Shown one piece after another: positions 49,762 through 56,338 of a DNA stretch of 64,000 nucleotides (the stretch's first letter is position 1; every line of letters begins with the position of its first letter). The position numbers and the translations under genes were made by a program. The stretch is from MB1-2 sp046566065 (lineage in GTDB: Bacteria; Actinomycetota; CADDZG01; WHSQ01). The notes under the pieces were generated by a model. It worked only from the letters and a program-made list of their open reading frames with translations. It was not told the DNA's origin and ran no database searches. Where the stretch lies: the NCBI GenBank assembly GCA_046566065.1, contig JBKHXK010000001.1:146480-210479 (forward strand). The letters are read 5' to 3'.

Positions 49762-50285
49762 CTGTAGACGTTGCCCGGGTTGAGCCGGGACTCGAACAGC
49801 TGCTGCACGTACAGCCGGCCTCCGGCCCGGTAGGTGCCGACGCCGAGGTGGCGCCAGCGGCCGAAGATGTTGCCTCGGTGCGCGCTGGAGCTCATGAACG
49901 AGCGGAAGATGCCCCGGCAGCGACGCCCGCGGCCGGTGTTCTGAGCAAGACGGCGCCAGCGAGTGATCTTCTGACCCACGGCGTAGTCGTGATACACGCT
50001 GCGGCGTGCGGCCATCGAATACGCATGTCGCCGTGCGACGTAGCTCATCTGCTTGTCCCAGCTGAGGCCGCTCATGCCGCGAGCCCGGCGAGCCCGATTG
50101 ATCCGCTTCATCAGACAGACCTCGCTGCGTTTGAAGGCGTAGCCGCCGCCGGCCAGGAGCGGGTCTTCCGCCACCACCATGGCGCCCGCTAGAGGTGTGA
50201 CACCGATCGTCATGGCGGAGATGCAGGCCACCACGATCGACCTAGGGACGAGACGGCCCGAGCGCGCGCGTGCAAGAACAGTCAA
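49752..50285 (-). CDS. Exported CAP-domain protein 3
   Basis: A 177-residue protein. An N-terminal signal or anchor helix (VPRSIVVACISAMTIGVTPLAGAMVVA) precedes a CAP-like domain: VCLMKRINRARRARGMSGLSWDKQMSYVARRHAYSM, SVYHD, the GxNxG-like NTGRG and SFMSSSAHRGNIFG, then LYVQQLFESR. It is basic (many Arg), unlike CAP proteins 1 and 2. I start at TTG 50285, which has a perfect AAGGAG 5-6 bases upstream; longer frames give a non-signal N-terminus. The promoter TTGACA/TACACA lies upstream. It overlaps the PAS gene end by 10 bases. Confidence 0.8.
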   Translation of the reverse strand: MTVLARARSGRLVPRSIVVACISAMTIGVTPLAGAMVVAEDPLLAGGGYAFKRSEVCLMKRINRARRARGMSGLSWDKQMSYVARRHAYSMAARRSVYHDYAVGQKITRWRRLAQNTGRGRRCRGIFRSFMSSSAHRGNIFGRWRHLGVGTYRAGGRLYVQQLFESRLNPGNVYSYP

Positions 50286-50339
50286 CAGGATCTCCTTCAC
50301 ATCGGTTGCAGAGTCTGATTCCCGCGAGGAAGTGATGTG

Positions 50340-50368
50340 TGTGTACCAACCGTTGCGCGACGTGTCAA
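50340..50368 (-). promoter_or_regulatory. Vegetative promoter for CAP protein 3
   Basis: On the minus strand TTGACA (50368-50363), a 17-base spacer, TACACA (50345-50340). It gives a leader of about 45 bases before the TTG start. An inverted repeat GACACGCGCA / TGCGCGTGTC (50385-50394 and 50400-50409) lies 17 bases upstream of the -35. Confidence 0.65.
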
Positions 50369-50481
50369 ACATTCCGACATTCCGGACACGCGCAGTGGTT
50401 GCGCGTGTCGTTTGCGCGATTTCTTGCACCAAACAATGGAAAACTGGCGTTGCCCGTGACTGCGTGAGAAAGTGAAGCCAC

Positions 50482-50838
50482 ATGAACGAGAAGGCGAGCG
50501 ACGCGCGCGTTCTGATAGTGGATGACGACGAAGAGATACGCCACGTGTTGCGCCTGCTATGCGAGACGCATGAGATGAAGGTCGTCGGCGAGGCGGAGAA
50601 CGGGGTTCAGGCCGTCGCCATCGCGCTGCGCGAGCAGCCCCGCTTCGTGATCCTCGACTACATGCTTCCTCGACTCGACGGAGAAGGAACCGCCGAGCTT
50701 CTCCGAACGGTGTCTCCGGACGCCAAGATCGTGGCCTTCTCGGCGATCCTGGACAGCCGGCCCTCCTGGGCCGACGCCTACCTGAACAAGGAGCGGGTCA
50801 CCGAACTGATGCCGCTGCTCCAAAGCTTCATCCGCTAA
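50482..50838 (+). CDS. Stand-alone response-regulator receiver
   Basis: A 118-residue receiver domain with no output domain. Acid pocket D14-D15-D16 (LIVDDDEEIR), phosphoacceptor Asp59 (FVILDYMLPRLDG), Ser87 (AFSAI) and Lys103 (YLNKERV) are all present. The SRPSWADAYLNK segment is unusual for the alpha4-beta5 region. The nearest signalling partner is the PAS protein, 720 bases upstream on the same strand beyond CAP protein 3. Similar in layout to the receiver at 63272. Confidence 0.92.
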   Translation: MNEKASDARVLIVDDDEEIRHVLRLLCETHEMKVVGEAENGVQAVAIALREQPRFVILDYMLPRLDGEGTAELLRTVSPDAKIVAFSAILDSRPSWADAYLNKERVTELMPLLQSFIR

Positions 50839-50892
50839 CCGTTCTGGGTTAACTGGGGCACGTCTGAGCGTGCTTTTCCGACGTCAGAACGC
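50836..50892. repeat. Family B dispersed hairpin repeat, copy 2
   Basis: TAACCGTTCTGGGTTAACTG at the left supplies the receiver's stop codon; GCACG-TCTGAG-CGTGC forms an inner stem followed by TTTT; CAGAACG closes the element. It could be an intrinsic terminator for the receiver gene. The right half differs from copies 1 and 3 but matches copy 4. Confidence 0.8.
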
Positions 50893-50927
50893 CGTCCGTC
50901 GCTCCATCCTGGGCTAGCATCCCCGCC

Positions 50928-51431
50928 ATGGCTAAAGACTCCAGCTTCGATGTGGTTTCCGAGGTCGACATGCAAGAGGTGCGCAACGCGGTCGACCAGG
51001 CGTCTCGCGAGATCTCCCAGCGCTTCGACTTCAAGAACACCGGCTCGGCGATCGAGCTCGCGGTGGAGGGCGACAAACCAACGATCACCGTGAAGTCCAA
51101 CACCGAGCAGAAGGTCAAAGACGTCGTGAAGGTGCTCGAGGAGAAGCTCGTGAAGCGCCAGGTCGCCATCAAGGCCCTGCAGCACGGCAACATCGAGCCC
51201 GCAGCAGGCGGCACCGCCCGTCAGGTCCTCACGATCAATCAGGGCATCGCCACCGAGAAGGCCAAAGAGATCGTGAAGTTCATCAAGGACATGAAGACCA
51301 AGGCGCAGGCCTCGGTGCAGGGGGACCAGGTCCGGGTGTCGTCCAAGTCACGGGACACCCTGCAGGACATCATCGCGGCCCTCAAAGAGAAGGACTTCGG
51401 GATCCCGCTCCAATTCACGAACTACCGCTGA
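50928..51431 (+). CDS. yajQ: YajQ family nucleotide-binding protein
   Basis: A 167-residue protein with the full YajQ pattern: DSSFDVVSEVDMQEVRNAVDQASREISQRFDFKNT, HGNIEPAAGGTARQVLTINQGIATEKAKEIVKFIKDM and the end KEKDFGIPLQFTNYR. A Xanthomonas member of this family binds cyclic di-GMP, others bind RNA or GTP. Its presence near a GEMM-I riboswitch and CAP proteins is suggestive. ATG 50928. Confidence 0.94.
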   Translation: MAKDSSFDVVSEVDMQEVRNAVDQASREISQRFDFKNTGSAIELAVEGDKPTITVKSNTEQKVKDVVKVLEEKLVKRQVAIKALQHGNIEPAAGGTARQVLTINQGIATEKAKEIVKFIKDMKTKAQASVQGDQVRVSSKSRDTLQDIIAALKEKDFGIPLQFTNYR

Positions 51432-51435
51432 CCCG

Positions 51436-51490
51436 TTCTTTCCCCTCGCATCGCCCCATTTGCCCGATTAGGGCGATGTGAGGAAAGAAG
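51436..51490. terminator. Long hairpin after yajQ
   Basis: TTCTTTCCCCTCGCATCGCCC (51436-51456) and the near-complementary GGGCGATGTGAGGAAAGAA (51471-51489) flank a 14-base loop; one bulge of two bases. The stem starts 5 bases after the yajQ stop. Probably a terminator, though the arms are longer than needed. Confidence 0.65.
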
Positions 51491-51577
51491 GGGGTAGGAA
51501 ATCTCGCTCGTTCCGCCTAATGTGTTCCGCAGTGGGTATGACAGCGCCTAACCCGGCGCTGCAGACAAGGAGCGGGC

Positions 51578-51736
51578 ATGCTGGTCGAACGATCAGAGCA
51601 GATCTGCGATGAGTGCGGCGAGACCATGATCCTCGTCCAGGACTACGGGACGACCGGTCAGGCCTTCGAGTGTCGTCTCTGCGGCTTCTGGAAGGAAGAG
51701 ATCGATCTCCGGCCCTCCATCCTCGACCGCATCTAG
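51578..51736 (+). CDS. 52-residue zinc-ribbon protein
   Basis: A small gene: ATG 51578 with AAGGAG 7 bases upstream, TAG at 51734-51736. The product has two CxxC knuckles, QICDECGETM (Cys10, Cys13) and FECRLCGFWKE (Cys32, Cys35), spaced like a zinc ribbon, with YGTTGQA between them. No name can be given. The stop overlaps that of the convergent HAD gene by 3 bases. A possible -10 (TATGAC at 51537) lies upstream. Confidence 0.75.
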   Translation: MLVERSEQICDECGETMILVQDYGTTGQAFECRLCGFWKEEIDLRPSILDRI

Positions 51737-52365
51737 CTAAGGCTCAACCCCAGCAACTCCTCTAGCTGCGCTACCGATTCGCTGGGATTCTTGTGCAGCA
51801 CCGTGGTCATCCCAACCTCGGACGCGGCCTTGAGGTGTCCCGGATGATCGTCGACGAACACGCATGCCTGCGGCTCCAACGCCAGCTGTTCGGTGGTCAT
51901 CGTGAAGATCGCCGGATCGGGCTTGCGCAAGCCCACCTCGCCGGAGATGACCACTACGTCGCAGATGCGCTCGAGCACCTCGCGCGGATAGAGATCCAGC
52001 CCCCAGGAGTTGGAGAGCAACGCTGTCTTCAGTCCGGCCGAGCGCGCCTTCTCGACCGCGGCGATCATGTCCGGCTCCAGCTTCAACGTTCCGAACAGAC
52101 GCTCGAGCAGACCCTCAGCCTCGATCGGCTTACCGGTGGCTTCGGTCAAGCGCTGGGCGAAAGCCAACGCGAACTCGGATTCCGCGAGTTCTCCCGTCTC
52201 GAACCGCACCACGAGGTCGTCCTCTCCCCCGCTGTAGGCGCGCAGCGCGGCCCGCACGAGGTCCTGCAACTCGATGTCGTGCTCGTTGGCGAAGTCGAAC
52301 ATCGCGCCTTGAAGGGGCGTGGTCAGAACGCCTCCGAAATCGACGATCAAAGCCTTGTAGCTCAT
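51733..52365 (-). CDS. HAD superfamily hydrolase, IA family
   Basis: A 210-residue HAD protein. The motif I nucleophile region is LIVDFGGVLTTPLQGA, where the usual DxD reads DFG, with Asp the nucleophile and the second acid missing. Motif II Ser in LLSNSWG, Lys in GLRKPDPAIF, and motif III CVFVDDHPGHLKAA. This DxG-G variant is typical of the epoxide hydrolase N-terminal/acad10-like subgroup. ATG 52365 overlaps the phosphotransferase stop, consistent with an ACAD10-like HAD/kinase pair. Confidence 0.9.
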   Translation of the reverse strand: MSYKALIVDFGGVLTTPLQGAMFDFANEHDIELQDLVRAALRAYSGGEDDLVVRFETGELAESEFALAFAQRLTEATGKPIEAEGLLERLFGTLKLEPDMIAAVEKARSAGLKTALLSNSWGLDLYPREVLERICDVVVISGEVGLRKPDPAIFTMTTEQLALEPQACVFVDDHPGHLKAASEVGMTTVLHKNPSESVAQLEELLGLSLS

Positions 52366-53408
52366 CCCGCGGCCACCTCCAGTGCGCGCTCTGCGAGGCG
52401 CGGGACTCCGTGCTCCATGTGAGCGAAGAACGGATCGTCGGTCATGCCCGCCAGATGACGTGCGTACGAACCCTCTAGCAGGATCGCGAGCTTCCAGATG
52501 GCCAATACGATGTACCAGGGCAGGGCGCTCGTGTCCCGTCCGGTCGCGGCCTCGTATCTCTTGACCAGATCGGCCCTGCGAAGGAACCCCGGTTGCTGCG
52601 TCACCGAGGCCTGGCGCGCCAGCAGGTCGTCGGTGCCGTCTTCGGGATCCAGCCAGAACGACGCCATCCATCCGACGTCCGCCAAGGGATCCCCTAACGT
52701 CGACATCTCCCAATCGAGGATCGCCACCAAGCGAGGCGGGGGGCTCTCCGCGAACATCACGTTGTCGAGCTTGTAATCGCCGTGCACGATCGTGGTCGGC
52801 GGAGACTCCGGTCTGTTGTCCCGGAGCCACTCGCCCACCTTCTCGAGATCCGGCAGGGGCCGCGTGAACGGCAGCGTCAGCTCGAGCTGGCCCGTCCAGC
52901 GCCGCAGCTGGCGCTCCAGGTAGCCCGTCGGTTTCCCGAACGTGTCGAGCCCACAGGAGGCCGGATCGACCGCGTGGAGCTCGACCAGGGCATCTACCAG
53001 CTCCTCTCCGATCTTGCGCCGGTCGGCCTCGCCGAAAGCGGCCGGGAGCTCGTCCCTGATCACCACGCCGTGGACCTTCTCCATCAGATAGAACGGGGCG
53101 CCGATGAGGCTCTCGTCCTCGGACAGGCAAAGAGGCTGGGGCACCCGCACCGGGGTCTGATCGAGCGCCTTCATCACGCGGTATTCCCTCGCGACGTCGT
53201 GGGCAGAGGGCAGGAAAGCTCCGAGCGGAGGCCGGCGGAGCACCATCTCCTGCATGCCGCCTCTGAGCACGATGAAGGTCTCGTTGGAGTGACCGGCCCG
53301 GTGCCGCTGCACGACCAGATCCGCCTCTCCCTGGAAGTGCTCGTTCAGAAATCGCGTGAGGGCCTCTTCATCGACGAGCTTCGGAAGCTCGTTCGTGTCC
53401 TCGTTCAT
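52362..53408 (-). CDS. Aminoglycoside phosphotransferase-like kinase (ACAD10/11 type)
   Basis: A 348-residue APH-fold protein. The N-lobe is VVQRHRAGHSNETFIVLRGGMQEMVLRRPP, the catalytic loop TIVHGDYKLDNVMF (Asp and Asn) and the DFG-equivalent AILDWEMSTLGDPLADVGW. It resembles the kinase domain of ACAD10/11 proteins, which phosphorylate 4-hydroxy acyl-CoAs in some organisms. The overlapping HAD gene completes the pair. ATG 53408; antisense to no other gene; ctaC starts 36 bases away, divergently. Confidence 0.9.
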   Translation of the reverse strand: MNEDTNELPKLVDEEALTRFLNEHFQGEADLVVQRHRAGHSNETFIVLRGGMQEMVLRRPPLGAFLPSAHDVAREYRVMKALDQTPVRVPQPLCLSEDESLIGAPFYLMEKVHGVVIRDELPAAFGEADRRKIGEELVDALVELHAVDPASCGLDTFGKPTGYLERQLRRWTGQLELTLPFTRPLPDLEKVGEWLRDNRPESPPTTIVHGDYKLDNVMFAESPPPRLVAILDWEMSTLGDPLADVGWMASFWLDPEDGTDDLLARQASVTQQPGFLRRADLVKRYEAATGRDTSALPWYIVLAIWKLAILLEGSYARHLAGMTDDPFFAHMEHGVPRLAERALEVAAG

Positions 53409-53444
53409 TCGCCGGCCCCCGTGCAGTTGAGTACCCTCATCGCG

Positions 53445-54137
53445 ATGACCTCGCGGCCGCCGAGACTACTAAGCGCAGCCGTAGCGCTCGTGTCACTCAC
53501 GAGCTGTGCCCCGAGAGCCGTTACGGACGAGGGCCGGGCCGTGAACGGCCTCTACGACATCTTCTTCTGGGTCGCCGCCGGTGTCTTCACGATCACGGCA
53601 GGCCTCATCGCCTGGAGCATCATCCGCTACCGCGAACGCCCGGGCGACAACGACCTGCCGAAGCAGTTCCACCAGAACCTCAAGCTCGAGATCGTCTGGT
53701 TCGCGATCCCCCAGATCATCGTGATCGCTCTCTTCGTGTTGACCGCGCTGACCCTGTCGGAGGTCAACGAGCAGGAGGCCGAGCCCGACGCGACCGTCCA
53801 CGTCACCGCCTTCCAGTGGGGTTGGCGGTTCGAGTTCGAGGGCTCGGACAAGGTCGTTGAGGGGACGCCGGAGGACCGGGCCGAGGTGCTGCTTCCGACC
53901 GGCGACGTGGCCTTCGTCTTGGAGTCCGCCGACGTCGTGCACAACTTCTACGTTCCGCGCTTCCTCATGAAACGCGACATCGTTCCGGGCCGCGAGACCC
54001 GCTTCGACGTGAGCATCGAAGCCCCCGGCACCTACGGAGGGGTCTGTGCAGAGTTCTGCGGCCTCCTGCACGACCAGATGACCTTTACGCTCGAGGCCGT
54101 GGCCCCGGAGGAGTTCGAAGCATGGCTGGCCGAATGA
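53445..54137 (+). CDS. ctaC: Cytochrome c oxidase subunit II
   Basis: A 230-residue protein with a lipoprotein-type signal (LVSLTSC), two membrane helices and a CuA domain. The CuA ligands are in DVVHNFYVPRF (His) and GVCAEFCGLLHDQM (both Cys, His, Met). The aromatic electron entry motif is FQWGWRFEF. It receives electrons from cytochrome c and passes them to subunit I. There is no fused cytochrome c domain. ATG 53445. A family A repeat separates it from ctaD. Confidence 0.95.
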   Translation: MTSRPPRLLSAAVALVSLTSCAPRAVTDEGRAVNGLYDIFFWVAAGVFTITAGLIAWSIIRYRERPGDNDLPKQFHQNLKLEIVWFAIPQIIVIALFVLTALTLSEVNEQEAEPDATVHVTAFQWGWRFEFEGSDKVVEGTPEDRAEVLLPTGDVAFVLESADVVHNFYVPRFLMKRDIVPGRETRFDVSIEAPGTYGGVCAEFCGLLHDQMTFTLEAVAPEEFEAWLAE

Positions 54138-54143
54138 TCTTTC

Positions 54144-54191
54144 GCTTTGTTCGTAGCCAGATCCGAAAAGCGGGCGCTATTACGCGCAAAG
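54144..54191. repeat. Family A dispersed hairpin repeat, copy 4
   Basis: Reverse type: GCTTTGTTCGTAGCC, core GATCCGAAAAGCGGGCGC, right arm TTACGCGCAAAGG. It begins 6 bases after ctaC. Its right end (AAAGG) continues into GAG, so the element provides part of the ctaD Shine-Dalgarno. Confidence 0.82.
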
Positions 54192-54201
54192 GAGATTCGT
54201 G

Positions 54202-55812
54202 ATGGCGGCGACCGACCAGGCCCTGCACCAGACGCGCGGGATCGCGGCCTGGGTCACCACCGTGGACCACAAGCGGATCGGGATCCTCTATCTGGTCACC
54301 TCGATCGGGTTCTTCCTCGCGTCCGGGATCCTGTCGCTGGTGATGAGGGCCGAGCTCGCGCAGCCGGGCCTCCAGATCGTCGAGCGCGCCACCTACAACC
54401 AGCTCTTCACGATGCACGGAACGGGGATGATGTTCCTGTTCGCCACACCGGCGGTCGCGGGGCTGGCGAATTACTTCGTCCCCCTGCAGGTGGGCGCGCC
54501 GGACGTCGCCTTCCCCCGGCTGAACGCCTTGACCTACTGGCTCTACCTGCTGGGGGGCCTGGTGGTGTTCTCGGGCTTCTTGACGGAGACGGGGGCCGCG
54601 CAGTTCGGCTGGACGGGGTACGCACCGCTGTCGGACGCCACCTACTCGCCCGGCGCGGGAGCGGACCTCTGGATCATGGGGCTGATCCTCGTGGGGACCT
54701 CTTCGATCCTGGGGGCCGTCAACCTGATGGCGACCATCTTCGGGATGCGAGCGCCCGGGATGACGATGTTCCGTCTGCCGATATTCGTCTGGAACATCAT
54801 CGTGACGATGGCGCTGATCATGTTCAGCTTCCCCGTGCTGACCGCGGCCCTGGCAGCGCTCTTCATCGACAGGAACTTCGGAGGCGGGTTCTTCGATCCG
54901 ACCCAGGGCGGCGACCCGATCCTGTACCAGCACCTCTTCTGGTTCTTCGGCCACCCCGAGGTCTACATCGTGATCCTGCCGTTCTTCGGAGTGGTGACCG
55001 AGATCATCCCGGTCTTCTCGCGCAAGCCTCTGTTCGGTTACCGAGGCTTCGTGTTCGCGACCTTGCTGATCGGCGCATACAGCTTCTCGGTGTGGGCGCA
55101 CCACATGTTCACGACCGGAGCCGTGGACAACCCGTTCTTCTCGGCAACCTCGATGTTGATCGCGGTCCCGACCGGGGTGAAGTTCTTCAACTGGATCTCG
55201 ACGATGTGGCGAGGCAAGCTGCGCTTCCCCACCCCGATGTTGTTCTGCATGGGCTTCTTGTTCATGTTCCTGATGGGCGGCATAACGGGGATCTTCGTGG
55301 CGTCTCCTCCGATCGACTACGCGGTGCACGACACCTATTACGTCGTCGGTCACTTCCACTACACGCTGTTCGGGGGCAGTGTGTTCGCGCTGTTCGCCGG
55401 CTTCTACTACTGGATCCCGAAGATGAGCGGCCGGATGATGCGCGAGGGCCTCGGCAAGCTGCACTTCTGGCTCATGTTGATCGGCTTCAACCTGACCTTC
55501 TTCCCGATGCACCAACTGGGCCTGGACGGGATGCCGCGGCGGGTGCCCGACTATCTGCCGGGCGCGGGGTTCGACACCCTGAACGCGGTGTCGACCTTCG
55601 GCTCGGGGATCCTGGCCCTGTCCGTGCTCGTGTTCCTCGTGAACTTCATGGTGTCGATGCGGCGAGGCGAGGCCGCCGGCGACGATCCGTGGGAGGGCAA
55701 CACGCTCGAGTGGGCTACCTCTTCGCCTCCCCCTCACCACAACTTCACGTCCCTGCCCCCCGTGCGCAGCGAGCGGCCGGTCTTCGATGCGCGCCACGGA
55801 GGCCCCTCATGA
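54202..55812 (+). CDS. ctaD: Cytochrome c oxidase subunit I
   Basis: A 536-residue heme-copper oxidase with 12 helices. Heme ligands lie in FTMHGTGMMFLF and VVGHFHYTLFGG, the CuB/Tyr crosslink motif is FFGHPEVYIVILP, and WAHHMFTTG gives further CuB ligands. YGPxTP-like proton-channel residues indicate an A-type aa3 oxidase. It reduces oxygen to water and pumps protons. ATG 54202 (GGAG 7 bases upstream) is used; GTG 54199 is possible. A family A repeat lies on each side of the gene. Confidence 0.97.
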   Translation: MAATDQALHQTRGIAAWVTTVDHKRIGILYLVTSIGFFLASGILSLVMRAELAQPGLQIVERATYNQLFTMHGTGMMFLFATPAVAGLANYFVPLQVGAPDVAFPRLNALTYWLYLLGGLVVFSGFLTETGAAQFGWTGYAPLSDATYSPGAGADLWIMGLILVGTSSILGAVNLMATIFGMRAPGMTMFRLPIFVWNIIVTMALIMFSFPVLTAALAALFIDRNFGGGFFDPTQGGDPILYQHLFWFFGHPEVYIVILPFFGVVTEIIPVFSRKPLFGYRGFVFATLLIGAYSFSVWAHHMFTTGAVDNPFFSATSMLIAVPTGVKFFNWISTMWRGKLRFPTPMLFCMGFLFMFLMGGITGIFVASPPIDYAVHDTYYVVGHFHYTLFGGSVFALFAGFYYWIPKMSGRMMREGLGKLHFWLMLIGFNLTFFPMHQLGLDGMPRRVPDYLPGAGFDTLNAVSTFGSGILALSVLVFLVNFMVSMRRGEAAGDDPWEGNTLEWATSSPPPHHNFTSLPPVRSERPVFDARHGGPS

Positions 55813-55814
55813 CC

Positions 55815-55863
55815 GCTTTACGCGTAACCAGCGTCGAAAAGCGGGCGCGGTTACGAACAAAGC
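55815..55863. repeat. Family A dispersed hairpin repeat, copy 5
   Basis: Arms of the forward type (GCTTTACGCGTAACC left, GGTTACGAACAAAGC right) but a reverse-type core (AGCGTCGAAAAGCGGGCGC). This mix of orientations suggests the core can be inverted between the arms. It starts 3 bases after the ctaD stop. Confidence 0.85.
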
Positions 55864-55872
55864 GGGGGCCGC

Positions 55873-56271
55873 GTGGCTGAGGAGATCCGGTTCTTCGTTC
55901 GCATCGCGCTGTTCACGGTCGTGATCGGGACGATCTACTGGTTCGTGAGCTACGAGGAGGCCGGGACGATCCTCTTCGGCGGCATCGTGGCGAGCGCGGT
56001 CACGTTCGCGGCGGTGATCGCACTGCGCGTGAGGGCCGCGCGGCGGGGGGGCCGGGGGGTGAAGGCCCTGCTCGGCTTCGACGACGTCGGCGGGGACCGG
56101 CCGTTGAACCTGGACGAGGACACCTTTCCGTCGGCCAGCATGTGGCCGGCCGCGGCCTCGCTCGGCTCCGCTCTGATCCTGGTCGGGCTCGTCTACGGGG
56201 CCTGGCTCTGGGTCCCCGGCCTGGCGATCGCACTCAGCGCCACCTGGGGCTGGCTCACCGAACTCGACTAA
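55873..56271 (+). CDS. ctaF: Cytochrome c oxidase subunit IV (actinobacterial CtaF type)
   Basis: A 132-residue protein with four hydrophobic helices in two pairs (FFVRIALFTVVIGTIYWFVSY, ILFGGIVASAVTFAAVIAL; then two after residue 88). An acidic/Gly linker of about 35 residues separates the pairs. CtaF associates with the aa3 core in actinobacteria. GTG 55873, 9 bases after the repeat. It fits by position and topology; primary similarity is low, as usual. Confidence 0.85.
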   Translation: MAEEIRFFVRIALFTVVIGTIYWFVSYEEAGTILFGGIVASAVTFAAVIALRVRAARRGGRGVKALLGFDDVGGDRPLNLDEDTFPSASMWPAAASLGSALILVGLVYGAWLWVPGLAIALSATWGWLTELD

Positions 56272-56282
56272 CCCCAACCCCA

Positions 56283-56338
56283 ACCGTTCTGGGTTAACTG
56301 AAGCACGTCACAGCGTGTTCCAGTTAACTCAAAACGGG
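56283..56338. repeat. Family B dispersed hairpin repeat, copy 3
   Basis: ACCGTTCTGGGTTAACTGAA and the near-complementary CCAGTTAACTCAAAACGG flank GCACG and CGTG. It fills the gap between the convergent ctaF and qcrB genes, as copy 1 does for its neighbours, and likely terminates both. Confidence 0.85.

Noticed and set aside
54085..55797. 570-codon minus-strand frame opposite ctaD
   Set aside because: Low-complexity Arg/His/Gln-rich product, antisense to an unmistakable oxidase subunit I; its N-terminal part is read from repeat copy 5.
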